Shown here: positions 9,065-16,950 of the stretch, in pieces
How positions within the stretch are numbered: the stretch's first letter is position 1
Layout: the number at the start of each line of letters is the position of its first letter
Assembly (NCBI GenBank): GCA_900489925.1
Contig: UEHQ01000036.1
Coordinates: forward strand, 1 to 64,000
Length of the DNA stretch: 64,000 bases
Direction of reading: 5' to 3'
Origin: Hyphomicrobiales bacterium
GTDB taxonomy: Bacteria; Pseudomonadota; Alphaproteobacteria; Rhizobiales; Rhizobiaceae
Notes under the pieces: generated by a model
What the model saw: only the letters and a program-made list of their open reading frames with translations
Told to the model about the DNA's origin: nothing
The model's database searches: none
Made by a program: the position numbers and the translations under genes

Positions 9065-9100
9065 TGAGCGCATTCTCTACAATGTTAGGGAGTGCGCTCA
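9065..9100 (+). terminator. Stem-loop after the oxidoreductase gene
   Basis: TGAGCGCA (9065-9072) pairs perfectly with TGCGCTCA (9093-9100) across a 20-base loop that can itself fold (CTC..GAG). It is followed by TTGTCGTTT, a weak T-tract. It is plausible as a terminator but long-looped. Confidence 0.5.
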
Positions 9101-9156
9101 TTGTCGTTTAACAATGCTGTGGCAGAAACGAACGCAACCAGATGGGGAGACGTTCG

Positions 9157-9555
9157 ATGAAGGTTTTTGCCAGAGTTATGACCTGCGGCTTCGCGCTTGT
9201 CGCGTTTCCGGCACTGTCGCAGGACATGCCCAATCGCATGCCGAATTTCTATGCCGGGCAGCGTACGCCGGGAATGGTCAACGTGCAGGCGACGATGTCG
9301 CTCTCCGTACCTGTCGATGCGGACAAGGATACCGCCGAGCAGATCAACGCTGCGCAGAAGGGTTTTTACCTGATGGCGGGTGGACAGTGCGATCTCATTT
9401 TGCAGACTCTGGCCGAGAGCTGCCAGATCACCAATCTTACGAGTACCGCCGATCTCAATCGCTATCCTCGAGGCGATGGCTCGCGCAATGACATCATCGT
9501 GCGCGGTACCGTCTCGATGGCAGTGAAGCTCAAGGACGCGAAACAGAACCCTTGA
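9157..9555 (+). CDS. Small secreted protein of unknown function
   Basis: A 132-residue protein that I do not recognise. It has a clear Sec signal peptide (MKVFARVMTCGFALVAFPALSQ), so the mature chain of about 110 residues is periplasmic or exported. The mature part contains two cysteines (in GQCDLI and ESCQIT, residues about 83 and 94), which could form a disulfide. A hydrophilic stretch SLSVPVDADKDTAEQI and a final beta-like segment NDIIVRGTVSMAVKLKDA follow. I start at the ATG at 9157, behind GGGGAGA, rather than at 9142. It stands alone, convergent with DoxX and separated from it by a perfect hairpin. Confidence 0.75.
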   Translation: MKVFARVMTCGFALVAFPALSQDMPNRMPNFYAGQRTPGMVNVQATMSLSVPVDADKDTAEQINAAQKGFYLMAGGQCDLILQTLAESCQITNLTSTADLNRYPRGDGSRNDIIVRGTVSMAVKLKDAKQNP

Positions 9556-9572
9556 GCGTTCTTCGGCTCTGT

Positions 9573-9601
9573 GTTCGAAGCGGCAATGCGTCGCTTCGAA
9601 C
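9573..9601. terminator. Bidirectional hairpin between convergent genes
   Basis: GTTCGAAGCG (9573-9582) and CGCTTCGAAC (9592-9601) are exact reverse complements with a nine-base loop. There is no T-tract. It sits between the ends of the secreted-protein gene and the doxX-like gene. Confidence 0.6.
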
Positions 9602-9611
9602 CGCGTATCGG

Positions 9612-10013
9612 TCAGGCGGTCGCCTGCTTGCGCTTCGTCACGGCATCGACGCTGAATGGTCCGGCGCCGGCAGCGACGATGTAGAGGAAGACGAAGCAGA
9701 ACAGGATGGCGGCGACGCCGCCGTTCTGGGCGGGATACAGGCTTTTCGATGCGTGGCCGATGAAATAGGCAAAGGCCATCAGGCCTGACAGCACGAAGGC
9801 TGCAGCGCGCGTCTGGAAGCCGATCAGCACAAGAAAACCAAGAACAAGCTCAAGCAGTCCGGCGATCCAGGACAGGGACCCGACATCGGGCACCCGCTCG
9901 GCGGCGGGGAAATGCAGGATCTTCTGCGTGCCGTAGCTGAAGAGCACGAGCGACGAGACAATACGCAGCAGGCTGAGAAGATGCGGTTGCAGGGAACTGA
10001 CCGAAGCAAACAT
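9612..10013 (-). CDS. DoxX family membrane protein
   Basis: A 133-residue inner-membrane protein with four hydrophobic segments. It carries the DoxX pattern: LLRIVSSLVLFSYGTQKILHF at the start, GLLELVLGFLVLIGFQTRAA in the middle and AAILFCFVFLYIVAAGAGPF at the end. Members are linked to respiratory-chain side reactions or redox stress in other bacteria, but the role of this one is unknown. The ATG at 10013 has AAAGG upstream. It has no obvious operon partner; the hydrolase at 10164-11129 reads the same way and ends 150 bases upstream of it. Confidence 0.88.
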   Translation of the reverse strand: MFASVSSLQPHLLSLLRIVSSLVLFSYGTQKILHFPAAERVPDVGSLSWIAGLLELVLGFLVLIGFQTRAAAFVLSGLMAFAYFIGHASKSLYPAQNGGVAAILFCFVFLYIVAAGAGPFSVDAVTKRKQATA

Positions 10014-10163
10014 GGCAGACCTTTCATGAGGAAGAACTGCCTGCAGCCTTTAGCTGTGGTTGCGGCAATGACAATTCACGACTTCTGACATCAGCGTTAT
10101 CGGGTTGGCGAGCTGACGGGCGTTTCCCCTCGTGCGGGGAGAGCAGCTCGTTGAGGTATCCTG

Positions 10164-11129
10164 CTACAGCAGGTGCAGAAACCCGCGGAGCTTTTCGCGC
10201 AGGGCGTAGTTCTGCTCCATCATGCCGGGATAATCGAAGTGGCCGGCATCGAGCACGAAGATCTCGTTGTCTTTTGACGCCGGCAGGGCGTTAGCCACGG
10301 CGAACTGGCAGGGCGGTGCGACGGCGGGGTCGAACAGCGCGGGGGCGACCAGCATGGGTACGGTGATCCGCGTGGCGGCGGTCGCGGCATCGAACAAGCG
10401 CAGGTGATCGAGGACGTCGGGGTGTGTCTTGCGGTAGGTCTGGACTGAATCGGCACTGCCCACGGTCGGTAGCGTCAGCCATTGGGCGCGGTCACCGAAG
10501 GTCGGGACGACCAGGTGACCCCTGGCGATGCGGGGATCGAAGGGGATGCCCAGCGCGCCGACGCCGCCGCCGAAGCTGGCACCGATATAGCCGATGCGAC
10601 CGGACAGCCAGGGATAGACCGCGAGCAGCGTCGACACGGCGAGCCAGAGATCGTCGACGCAACCGCCGATGACGTACTGGTCGGGCTTGTCGATGTCATA
10701 CAGCACATGGCCCGGCGCATCCGGCGGGATCGGTGGATGCTGGCTTTTCGACATGCCACGAAAGCACGGGAAGAGCAGGGCTGTTTCTTCCACCGGCTGC
10801 TCGAAATCCGGCGCATCGCGGCCGCCATAGCCGTGGCCCACGATTACGCCGCGGCGCACCGGTTTGTCGCGCGGCAGCAGCAGCCAACCGCTGATCTCAA
10901 CGTCGCCGCTCGAGCGGTATGTGATGTCGAGCACATGCCAGGCGGGGTGGGTGAACGCGCTTTTCGTCAGCCTCGGCTGCGGATCGATGGCAAGCGCTCG
11001 CTCATAGCGCTTCGCCCAGAACACATCGAAACCTGATGGAGCCGGCGGCGGGACGATCGCGCGCAATTGCTCGAGCGTCATGCAGTAGGTGGGGTCGAAG
11101 GGGAAGGGATGCGTCTTGGGAATACTCAT
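10164..11129 (-). CDS. Acetylxylan esterase / cephalosporin-C deacetylase-like hydrolase
   Basis: A 321-residue alpha/beta hydrolase of the AXE1 family, whose members deacetylate xylo-oligosaccharides and related compounds. The nucleophile elbow is GASFGG with Ser185; the acid and histidine are expected in LFDPAVAPPCQ and LDAGHFDYPG near the end. The oxyanion region VGHGYGGRDAP is at about residue 97. The length matches the family. I start at the ATG at 11129 (MSIPKTHPF) because the longer reading runs into the repeat-rich leader. There is no signal peptide, so it acts in the cytoplasm, possibly on imported oligosaccharides. It is divergent from the beta-glucosidase gene. Confidence 0.85.
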   Translation of the reverse strand: MSIPKTHPFPFDPTYCMTLEQLRAIVPPPAPSGFDVFWAKRYERALAIDPQPRLTKSAFTHPAWHVLDITYRSSGDVEISGWLLLPRDKPVRRGVIVGHGYGGRDAPDFEQPVEETALLFPCFRGMSKSQHPPIPPDAPGHVLYDIDKPDQYVIGGCVDDLWLAVSTLLAVYPWLSGRIGYIGASFGGGVGALGIPFDPRIARGHLVVPTFGDRAQWLTLPTVGSADSVQTYRKTHPDVLDHLRLFDAATAATRITVPMLVAPALFDPAVAPPCQFAVANALPASKDNEIFVLDAGHFDYPGMMEQNYALREKLRGFLHLL

Positions 11130-11201
11130 GGCAACGTTGTTCCTTGTAAATCGGGGCATTGCAAGGCAAGGCGCGGGTTTGCGCGGCCTTTTCGGGGAAG
11201 C

Positions 11202-11361
11202 AAGCCCCTCCCCAACCCCTCCCCACAAGGGGGAGGGGCTTACCCTTGGCATCCGTTGCGGCAATCGCTTGAATCGCAGTAGTCGAGCAGTTTCGGTTTG
11301 GCGGTGTGCCAACGCCCAGCAAGCCCCTCCCCCTTGTGGGGAGGGGTTGGGGAGGGGTGTT
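11202..11361. repeat. Pair of inverted copies of the CCCCTCCCC/ACAAGG/GGGAGGGG repeat
   Basis: The copy at 11202-11243 (AAGCCCCTCCCCAACCCCTC and on) is the reverse complement of the copy at 11321-11361 over nearly its full 40 bases, and each contains its own small hairpin. Together they could form one long stem across 80 bases. They fill much of the 405-base gap between the esterase and beta-glucosidase genes; the rest of that gap holds the LacI-like site at 11444. Confidence 0.8.
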
Positions 11362-11443
11362 TGCTGTCAATCTCGGCCGGATGACGCGCATCTCACCGAA
11401 GGCCGCTCAACGTGAGCAGCCAGTAATGCCTTCAGCCAGTCAC

Positions 11444-11455
11444 TGAAACGTTGCA
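11444..11455. promoter_or_regulatory. LacI-family-like operator upstream of the beta-glucosidase gene
   Basis: TGAAACGTTGCA is a near-palindrome with a central CG, the common form of LacI/GalR operators (TGNAANCGNTTNCA). It lies 80 bases before the start codon and shares GAAACGTT with the site at 6598-6605. This is inferred from pattern only. Confidence 0.4.
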
Positions 11456-11534
11456 GTCCTGTCATTTCCGCTCTGTACAACATCGGTCCGCTTGGCTAAA
11501 CCGCCGTCGAAACCATGAAGAACGGGATTTCCAG

Positions 11535-12908
11535 ATGATCGATGCGAAGACCCTCGCCGCCCGCTTTCCGGGCGATTTTACCTTTGGCGTTGCGACTGCC
11601 GCATTTCAGATAGAGGGCGCAAGCAAGGCCGATGGCCGCAAGCCGTCGATCTGGGATGCCTTCTGCAACATGCCGGGGCGGGTCTATGGCCGCCACAATG
11701 GCGATGTCGCCTGCGATCACTACAACAGGCTCGACCAGGATCTCGACCTGATCAAGTCGATGGGTGTCGAGGCCTATCGGTTCTCGATCGCCTGGCCGCG
11801 CATCATTCCTGACGGCACGGGCCCGGTGAATGAAGCCGGCCTCGATTTCTATGATCGCCTCGTCGATGGCTGCAAGGCGCGTGGCATCAAGACCTTCGCT
11901 ACACTCTACCACTGGGATCTGCCCCTGCTACTGGCGGGCGACGGCGGCTGGACGGCGCGTTCGACGGCTTATGCCTATCAGCGCTATGCCAAGACTGTCA
12001 TGGCTCGCCTCGGCGACCGCCTCGACAGCGTGGCGACGTTCAACGAGCCGTGGTGCATTGTCTGGCTCAGCCATCTCTACGGCATTCATGCGCCGGGCGA
12101 GCGCAACATGCAGGCGGCGCTGCATGCGATGCACCACATGAACCTCGCGCATGGTCTCGGTGTCGAGGCGATCCGTTCGGAAGCCCCGAACGTGCCGGTG
12201 GGTCTCGTGCTCAACGCCATGTCCGTGATGCCGGGCTCCGACAGTGCCGCAGACCAGGCAGCGGGTGAGCGGGCGCACCAGTTCCACAACGGCGCCTTCT
12301 TCGATCCTGTCTTCAAGGGCGAATATCCGGAGGAATTCCTGGGGGCGCTTGGCGACCGCATGCCGCTGGTCGAGGACGGGGACCTGAAAACCATCAGCCA
12401 GAAGCTCGATTGGTGGGGCCTGAATTACTACACGCCGCTGCGCGTTGCCGATGATCCGGCCAAAAGTGGTGATTTCCCATGGACGGTCGAGGCGCCGCGC
12501 GTCAGCGACGTGAAGACGGATATCGGCTGGGAGGTTTACGCGCCCGGCCTGAAGAACGTCGTCGAAGACCTCTATCGTCGCTACGAACTGCCGGAATGCT
12601 ACATCACGGAGAACGGCGCCTGCTACAATATGGACGTCGTCAATGGCGAGGTCGATGACCAGCCGCGTCTCGATTACTACAGCGAGCATCTCGATGTCGT
12701 TGCCGACCTGATCAAGGACGGCTACCCGATGCGAGGCTATTTCGCCTGGAGCCTGATGGACAATTTCGAATGGGCGGAAGGCTACCGCATGCGCTTCGGC
12801 CTTGTCCACGTCGATTACGAAACGCAGGTGCGCACCGTGAAGAAGAGCGGCAAGTGGTATAGCGAACTGGCGGCCCAGTTCCCGAAAGGCAATCACAAGG
12901 GCGGATGA
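11535..12908 (+). CDS. Beta-glucosidase, glycoside hydrolase family 1
   Basis: A 457-residue cytoplasmic enzyme that hydrolyses beta-glucosides such as cellobiose or aryl glucosides. The acid/base Glu171 lies in TFNEPW and the nucleophile Glu359 in YITENGA; the family N-terminal signature is FTFGVATAAFQIEG, and the aglycone-side pattern SLMDNFEWAEGY is near the end. Length and architecture are typical of GH1. The start at 11535 is preceded by ACGGGA and lies just before the conserved N-terminus. It fits with the esterase, sugar isomerase and dehydrogenase nearby in plant-derived sugar use. Confidence 0.95.
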   Translation: MIDAKTLAARFPGDFTFGVATAAFQIEGASKADGRKPSIWDAFCNMPGRVYGRHNGDVACDHYNRLDQDLDLIKSMGVEAYRFSIAWPRIIPDGTGPVNEAGLDFYDRLVDGCKARGIKTFATLYHWDLPLLLAGDGGWTARSTAYAYQRYAKTVMARLGDRLDSVATFNEPWCIVWLSHLYGIHAPGERNMQAALHAMHHMNLAHGLGVEAIRSEAPNVPVGLVLNAMSVMPGSDSAADQAAGERAHQFHNGAFFDPVFKGEYPEEFLGALGDRMPLVEDGDLKTISQKLDWWGLNYYTPLRVADDPAKSGDFPWTVEAPRVSDVKTDIGWEVYAPGLKNVVEDLYRRYELPECYITENGACYNMDVVNGEVDDQPRLDYYSEHLDVVADLIKDGYPMRGYFAWSLMDNFEWAEGYRMRFGLVHVDYETQVRTVKKSGKWYSELAAQFPKGNHKGG

Positions 12909-12943
12909 TGGCCCGAATCGGCGGGTTGCGCTAAGCCGGACGC

Positions 12944-13504
12944 ATGGACCGGAAACCTCTATTCCTCTATGCGCTCTGCGGCAGTCAACGAAAGGCCTCA
13001 ACCAATCGCCGGTTGCTGGAGGCGCTGAGGGACCATGCGCCGGATGGCGTGGTCGTCGCGATATCGGATCTGATCGGCGAACTGCCGATCTTCAATCCGG
13101 ATCGGGAGGGCGAAAACACGCCTGCGATCGTCGAGGAGTTCGCCGCCAAGGTTCGCGCAGCCGACGGCGTCATCATTGCCTGCCCGGAGTATGCCCATGG
13201 TCTGCCGGGCGGCTTGAAGAACGCACTGGACTGGCTGGTGTCGCGCGACGAGGTGCCGTTCAAGCCTGTCATGATCGCCCACGCCTCGCATCGCGGCGAC
13301 ATTGCGCTGGAGCAATTGACCGAGGTCTTGAAGACGATGTCATTCGACCTTGTCGGGGAGGCGTTCATCCGCGTTCCCGCGCTCGGCAAAACAGACGAAG
13401 AGCAAACGGCATCGATCCGTCAGGTTGCAGAATCTGGAGCGTTCGCGGAGTGCTTTGCAAAATTTCGAAAAGCGATCGATCGGCGTGCTGACCTGTCCAC
13501 TTAA
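12944..13504 (+). CDS. NADPH-dependent FMN reductase family protein
   Basis: A 186-residue flavodoxin-fold protein. The FMN phosphate loop is ALCGSQRKASTNRRLLEAL near the N-terminus, and the ring-binding region CPEYAHGLPGGLKNALDWLVS is the hallmark of the chromate/quinone/azoreductase-type NAD(P)H:FMN reductases (about residues 85-103). It probably reduces quinones, metals or xenobiotics in the cytoplasm. It follows the beta-glucosidase by 35 bases on the same strand, so it may be cotranscribed, but no functional link is evident. Confidence 0.9.
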   Translation: MDRKPLFLYALCGSQRKASTNRRLLEALRDHAPDGVVVAISDLIGELPIFNPDREGENTPAIVEEFAAKVRAADGVIIACPEYAHGLPGGLKNALDWLVSRDEVPFKPVMIAHASHRGDIALEQLTEVLKTMSFDLVGEAFIRVPALGKTDEEQTASIRQVAESGAFAECFAKFRKAIDRRADLST

Positions 13505-13653
13505 TTTCCACTTATCTAAACAACTGGAAAATAACGGATATATTGATTGCGCGGCTGATGTTTTGTCGATATTCGTCGGCGTTCAAGAATCGTCGCATGA
13601 TTAATCGTTACAGCGCGGCATAAACGTTTTCTGAACGCTTGGCTGGCAGTATT

Positions 13654-13665
13654 CCCCGATCGGGG
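13654..13665 (+). promoter_or_regulatory. Short palindrome overlapping the ribosome-binding region of the GGDEF-EAL gene
   Basis: CCCCGATCGGGG is a perfect 12-base palindrome immediately before and partly including the Shine-Dalgarno stretch GGGGAGTAGGA (start codon 13673). In RNA it could form a tight, small hairpin or an intermolecular kissing site and so modulate initiation. This is structural inference only. Confidence 0.35.
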
Positions 13666-13672
13666 AGTAGGA

Positions 13673-15883
13673 ATGCCGGCACTTTTCAAGACAAAAAACA
13701 GGGGTTCAGGTATCGGTCGGCACGCGACCGTGACCGGCGTATTGTTCTCGTTTGCCGTGGTTGTTGCTGTCGTCACGATCATGGTCTTGAGCGCACTCGA
13801 GCGCGTGGCTTCCAAATCCAATGTGCTGGATGATGAGCGTTCGCGCGAGACGATGTCGGGTGCCTTGCACACCTTCGCGGCACAGCTGAGCGCGACCCTC
13901 AACGACTATGCGGCCTGGGACGATGCAGCCACCAATGTCTATGCCTCCGACGGCATGGAGTGGACCGTTTCCAACTACGGCGAGATGTCGGTCAATAGTT
14001 CACTTTTCGACATGGCGATCGTTGTCGACGACAACCGCAAGTCGATCATGGCGTACCAGGAAGGTAAGCCGATGGACGGCACCCTGGACGACTTCTTCGC
14101 CCCGTCCCTGTGGGCGCTGTTCGACCGGGTCAAGGCAGCCGCACCTGGGCAGACGCCGGAGGCAACCGGCTTTGTCGATACGAAAACCGGGATTGCGGCT
14201 GTTGGCATTGCGCTGGTGAGGAAGAAGTCGGGCGAGCTCGACCTACCTCCCGGTCAGCACCGGTACCTGATCTTTGCGAGGCACCTCGACGCGGGCAAGA
14301 TCGATGACCTCGGCACGACCTATGTCATCGGCGGACTGAAGCTGGTTCCGGCAGAAACGGCTGCCACCTATTTTGTGAAGATCGAGGATGTGGTCGGCGC
14401 TTCGCTGGGCAAGCTCGTCTGGGTCTCGCGTGCTCCGGGTGATATCGGCTACGGCGAGGTTCGACCGATGGTCGTCAAGGCGCTCTGCCTTGTCGGCCTT
14501 TTTTTCGTCGTGCTGCTCGTCATCGGCTTGCTGGCGGGCCGGAGGCTTCGCGCCGAGGAAGTTCGCGCTCGCGAGGAAACGCTTCGCGATCGGTTGAGCG
14601 GACTGTTGAACCGCGACGGTCTCCGACTGGCGGTGGATAGCTTTGTCCAACATGCCGCGCAGACCAATCGCAACGTACTGATCCTCTATCTCGATCTCGA
14701 CGGCTTCAAGGAAGTCAACGATGCCTACGGCCACGGAACCGGCGATCAGCTTATCCGCGCGGTCGCAGCGGGGCTCAAGGTCCTGATCCCCGAGGGCGCC
14801 GTTTTGGCACGGATCGGCGGCGACGAGTTTGCGATCGCGTTTACCTCCGAGGACGGGGATGCCGCGGCGCTGCAACTCTCCGAGCAGATCCTCGATTTCC
14901 TGGCCGAGCCGCTGGAGATCGGACGCCGCGTCGTCGTTATCGGCGCGAGCATCGGCATTGCTTCTTCGGTCGGTGGTACGGTCGATCGTGAAGAGCTGGT
15001 TCGCCGCGCCGATCTTGCCATGTACAAGGCGAAGGAAGCAGGGCGCGCACGGATGACGCTCTACGATCCCGCGATGGATGCGGACCGAGAGGAGCGCAAT
15101 GCGCTTGAACTCGACCTGCGCATGGCGATCGAGGGTGGTGATCTGACACTCGCCTACCAGCCGTTGATCGATGCCGCCACGCATGAAATGACCGGCGTCG
15201 AGGCTCTCGTGCGCTGGAACCGTCCGGGCCATGGTCCAGTGTCACCGGAAGTCTTCATTCCGGTCGCGGAGACGAGCGGGCTGATCGAGGCACTCGGCCT
15301 TTTCGTCCTGCGCAAGGCCTGCGAGACCGCCAAGCAATGGCCGGAGCTTCGCATCTCGGTCAACGTTTCACCGGGGCAATTCCGAAATCCTGCCTTCGTC
15401 GATTATGTTCGCTACGTCCTGCGGCAGACCGAGATCGAAGCCAAGCGGGTCACGCTGGAAGTCACCGAAGGCTACATGATCCAGAATCCGCAGCGCACGC
15501 GCCAGGCGATCGAGCGACTGAAGACGCTCGGGGTCAAAGTGGCGCTCGATGATTTCGGCTCGGGCTTTTCGTCCATCGGCTACCTCCGCCAGTTCGGCTT
15601 CGACCGTATCAAGATCGATCGCTCGCTGGTGATGGAGATTCTGGAAAGCGACGGCCAGCGCGAAATGCTGCAGGCCACCGTCGCGCTCGCGCGTTCGCTC
15701 GACATTCCGGTGACCGCTGAAGGCATCGAGACGGAACAGCAGGCTGTCGCCGTCCGCCTTTTCGGATGCGATACGCTCCAGGGGTATTTCTTCGGCAAGC
15801 CGATGCCGGCCGATCAGATCACCGAACGGCTTCTGGACGCGCGCGCCAAGAAGATGGACGCGCGCCGCATTTCAGTCGCCTAG
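13673..15883 (+). CDS. CHASE4-GGDEF-EAL cyclic-di-GMP enzyme
   Basis: A 736-residue inner-membrane protein. A TM helix near residue 25-45 and a second near 265-285 (LCLVGLFFVVLLVIGLLAG) flank a periplasmic sensor that looks like CHASE4 (FAAQLSATLNDYAAWDDA). The cytoplasmic GGDEF domain has an intact active site (ARIGGDEFAIAF) but no RxxD inhibitory site five residues upstream. The EAL domain is complete (GVEALVRW, EVTEGYM, DDFGSGFSS, KIDRSL, TAEGIETEQQ). It could make and break c-di-GMP according to an external cue. Its last four bases overlap the convergent trhO gene. Confidence 0.93.
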   Translation: MPALFKTKNRGSGIGRHATVTGVLFSFAVVVAVVTIMVLSALERVASKSNVLDDERSRETMSGALHTFAAQLSATLNDYAAWDDAATNVYASDGMEWTVSNYGEMSVNSSLFDMAIVVDDNRKSIMAYQEGKPMDGTLDDFFAPSLWALFDRVKAAAPGQTPEATGFVDTKTGIAAVGIALVRKKSGELDLPPGQHRYLIFARHLDAGKIDDLGTTYVIGGLKLVPAETAATYFVKIEDVVGASLGKLVWVSRAPGDIGYGEVRPMVVKALCLVGLFFVVLLVIGLLAGRRLRAEEVRAREETLRDRLSGLLNRDGLRLAVDSFVQHAAQTNRNVLILYLDLDGFKEVNDAYGHGTGDQLIRAVAAGLKVLIPEGAVLARIGGDEFAIAFTSEDGDAAALQLSEQILDFLAEPLEIGRRVVVIGASIGIASSVGGTVDREELVRRADLAMYKAKEAGRARMTLYDPAMDADREERNALELDLRMAIEGGDLTLAYQPLIDAATHEMTGVEALVRWNRPGHGPVSPEVFIPVAETSGLIEALGLFVLRKACETAKQWPELRISVNVSPGQFRNPAFVDYVRYVLRQTEIEAKRVTLEVTEGYMIQNPQRTRQAIERLKTLGVKVALDDFGSGFSSIGYLRQFGFDRIKIDRSLVMEILESDGQREMLQATVALARSLDIPVTAEGIETEQQAVAVRLFGCDTLQGYFFGKPMPADQITERLLDARAKKMDARRISVA

Positions 15884-16821
15884 GTGCCGATGTGCCGTTG
15901 CCCGCGCTTCTTGGCCAGCGCGATCTGGTGCTGCCGCTGCCGGTAGCGCAGCCGGTCTTCTTCCGTCCGCGTCGGGTAGCAGTTGCTGCAGGAGACACCT
16001 TCCTCGTAGTAGGGTGAGGTGACTTCGGTCGCAGTGATCGGGTTGCGGCAGGCGTGGCAGAGCTTGTGCTCGCCTTCCTTCAGTCCGTGCTCGACGGAAA
16101 CGCGCTCGTCGAAAACGAAGCAGGCACCATCCCACAGGCTTTCTTCCTGCGGTACCTCTTCGAGATACTTCAGGATGCCGCCCTTGAGGTGATAGACCTC
16201 TTCGAAGCCCTGTTCCTTCATGAAGGCCGTCGCCTTTTCGCAACGGATGCCGCCGGTGCAGTACATGGCGATCTTCGGCTTGTTGTGCAGGCCGGTGTTC
16301 TGGCGCACCCATTCCGGAAATTCGCGGAAGGTCTTGGTCTGCGGATCAACGGCACCGCGGAAGATCCCGATCGCCGTCTCGTAGTCGTTGCGGGTGTCGA
16401 TGACGATCGTATCAGGATCGGAGATCAGCGCGTTCCAGTCCTGCGGAGCCACATAGGTCCCGACCACCTTGTTGGGGTCGATATTCTCGACGCCCATGGT
16501 GACGATCTCTTTCTTCAGCTTCACCTTCATCCGCAGGAAAGGCATTTTCGATGCCAGGCTTTCCTTGTGCTCCAATCCGGCAAATTCGGGCTGGGCTCGC
16601 AGAAAGGCGAGAACCGTGCGGATGCCTTCGTCGGGGCCGGCAATCGTCCCGTTGATCCCTTCGTGGGCGAGAAGCAGCGTTCCCTTCACGCCGTTCGCCT
16701 CGCACAGCGCCTGCAACGGCTCGCGCAGGCTTTCAAAGCGCGGCACGGAAACGAAATGATAAAGGGCCGCGACGAGGGATGGGCTCGCCGCAGACGTCGA
16801 TGGGAGCAACGTGTCTGTCAT
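15880..16821 (-). CDS. trhO: tRNA uridine(34) hydroxylase TrhO (rhodanese-like, UPF0176)
   Basis: A 313-residue cytosolic enzyme that hydroxylates U34 of certain tRNAs using oxygen, the first step of cmo5U/mcmo5U formation. A UPF0176 N-terminal domain (VAALYHFVSVPRF, LLLAHEGINGTIAG) precedes a rhodanese domain with catalytic Cys188 in MYCTGGIRCEKA; Cys194 is also conserved. The C-terminus carries a cysteine-rich stretch (CHACRNP, CSNCYPTR) that may bind zinc. I start at the ATG at 16821 (MTDTLLPS) because family members start shortly before VAALYHF; a longer reading from 16884 exists. Confidence 0.92.
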   Translation of the reverse strand: MTDTLLPSTSAASPSLVAALYHFVSVPRFESLREPLQALCEANGVKGTLLLAHEGINGTIAGPDEGIRTVLAFLRAQPEFAGLEHKESLASKMPFLRMKVKLKKEIVTMGVENIDPNKVVGTYVAPQDWNALISDPDTIVIDTRNDYETAIGIFRGAVDPQTKTFREFPEWVRQNTGLHNKPKIAMYCTGGIRCEKATAFMKEQGFEEVYHLKGGILKYLEEVPQEESLWDGACFVFDERVSVEHGLKEGEHKLCHACRNPITATEVTSPYYEEGVSCSNCYPTRTEEDRLRYRQRQHQIALAKKRGQRHIGT

Positions 16822-16950
16822 GCGGCTGGAAATACAGGCTCTCGCGCCTGCTTGCAATGCGCAATAACGCGGAGAGACGGGCATTTCGCCGCAATCTCGC
16901 GATCGTAAAGCTGTTCAGGCGCGGTGATGCTTTCTGCCAACCGAGAGCCG

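Noticed and set aside
11202..11361. CRISPR or transposon-end interpretation of the inverted GC-rich repeats
   Set aside because: There are only two copies, inverted, without spacers of equal length, transposase or target duplication. They match single repeats elsewhere in the window.
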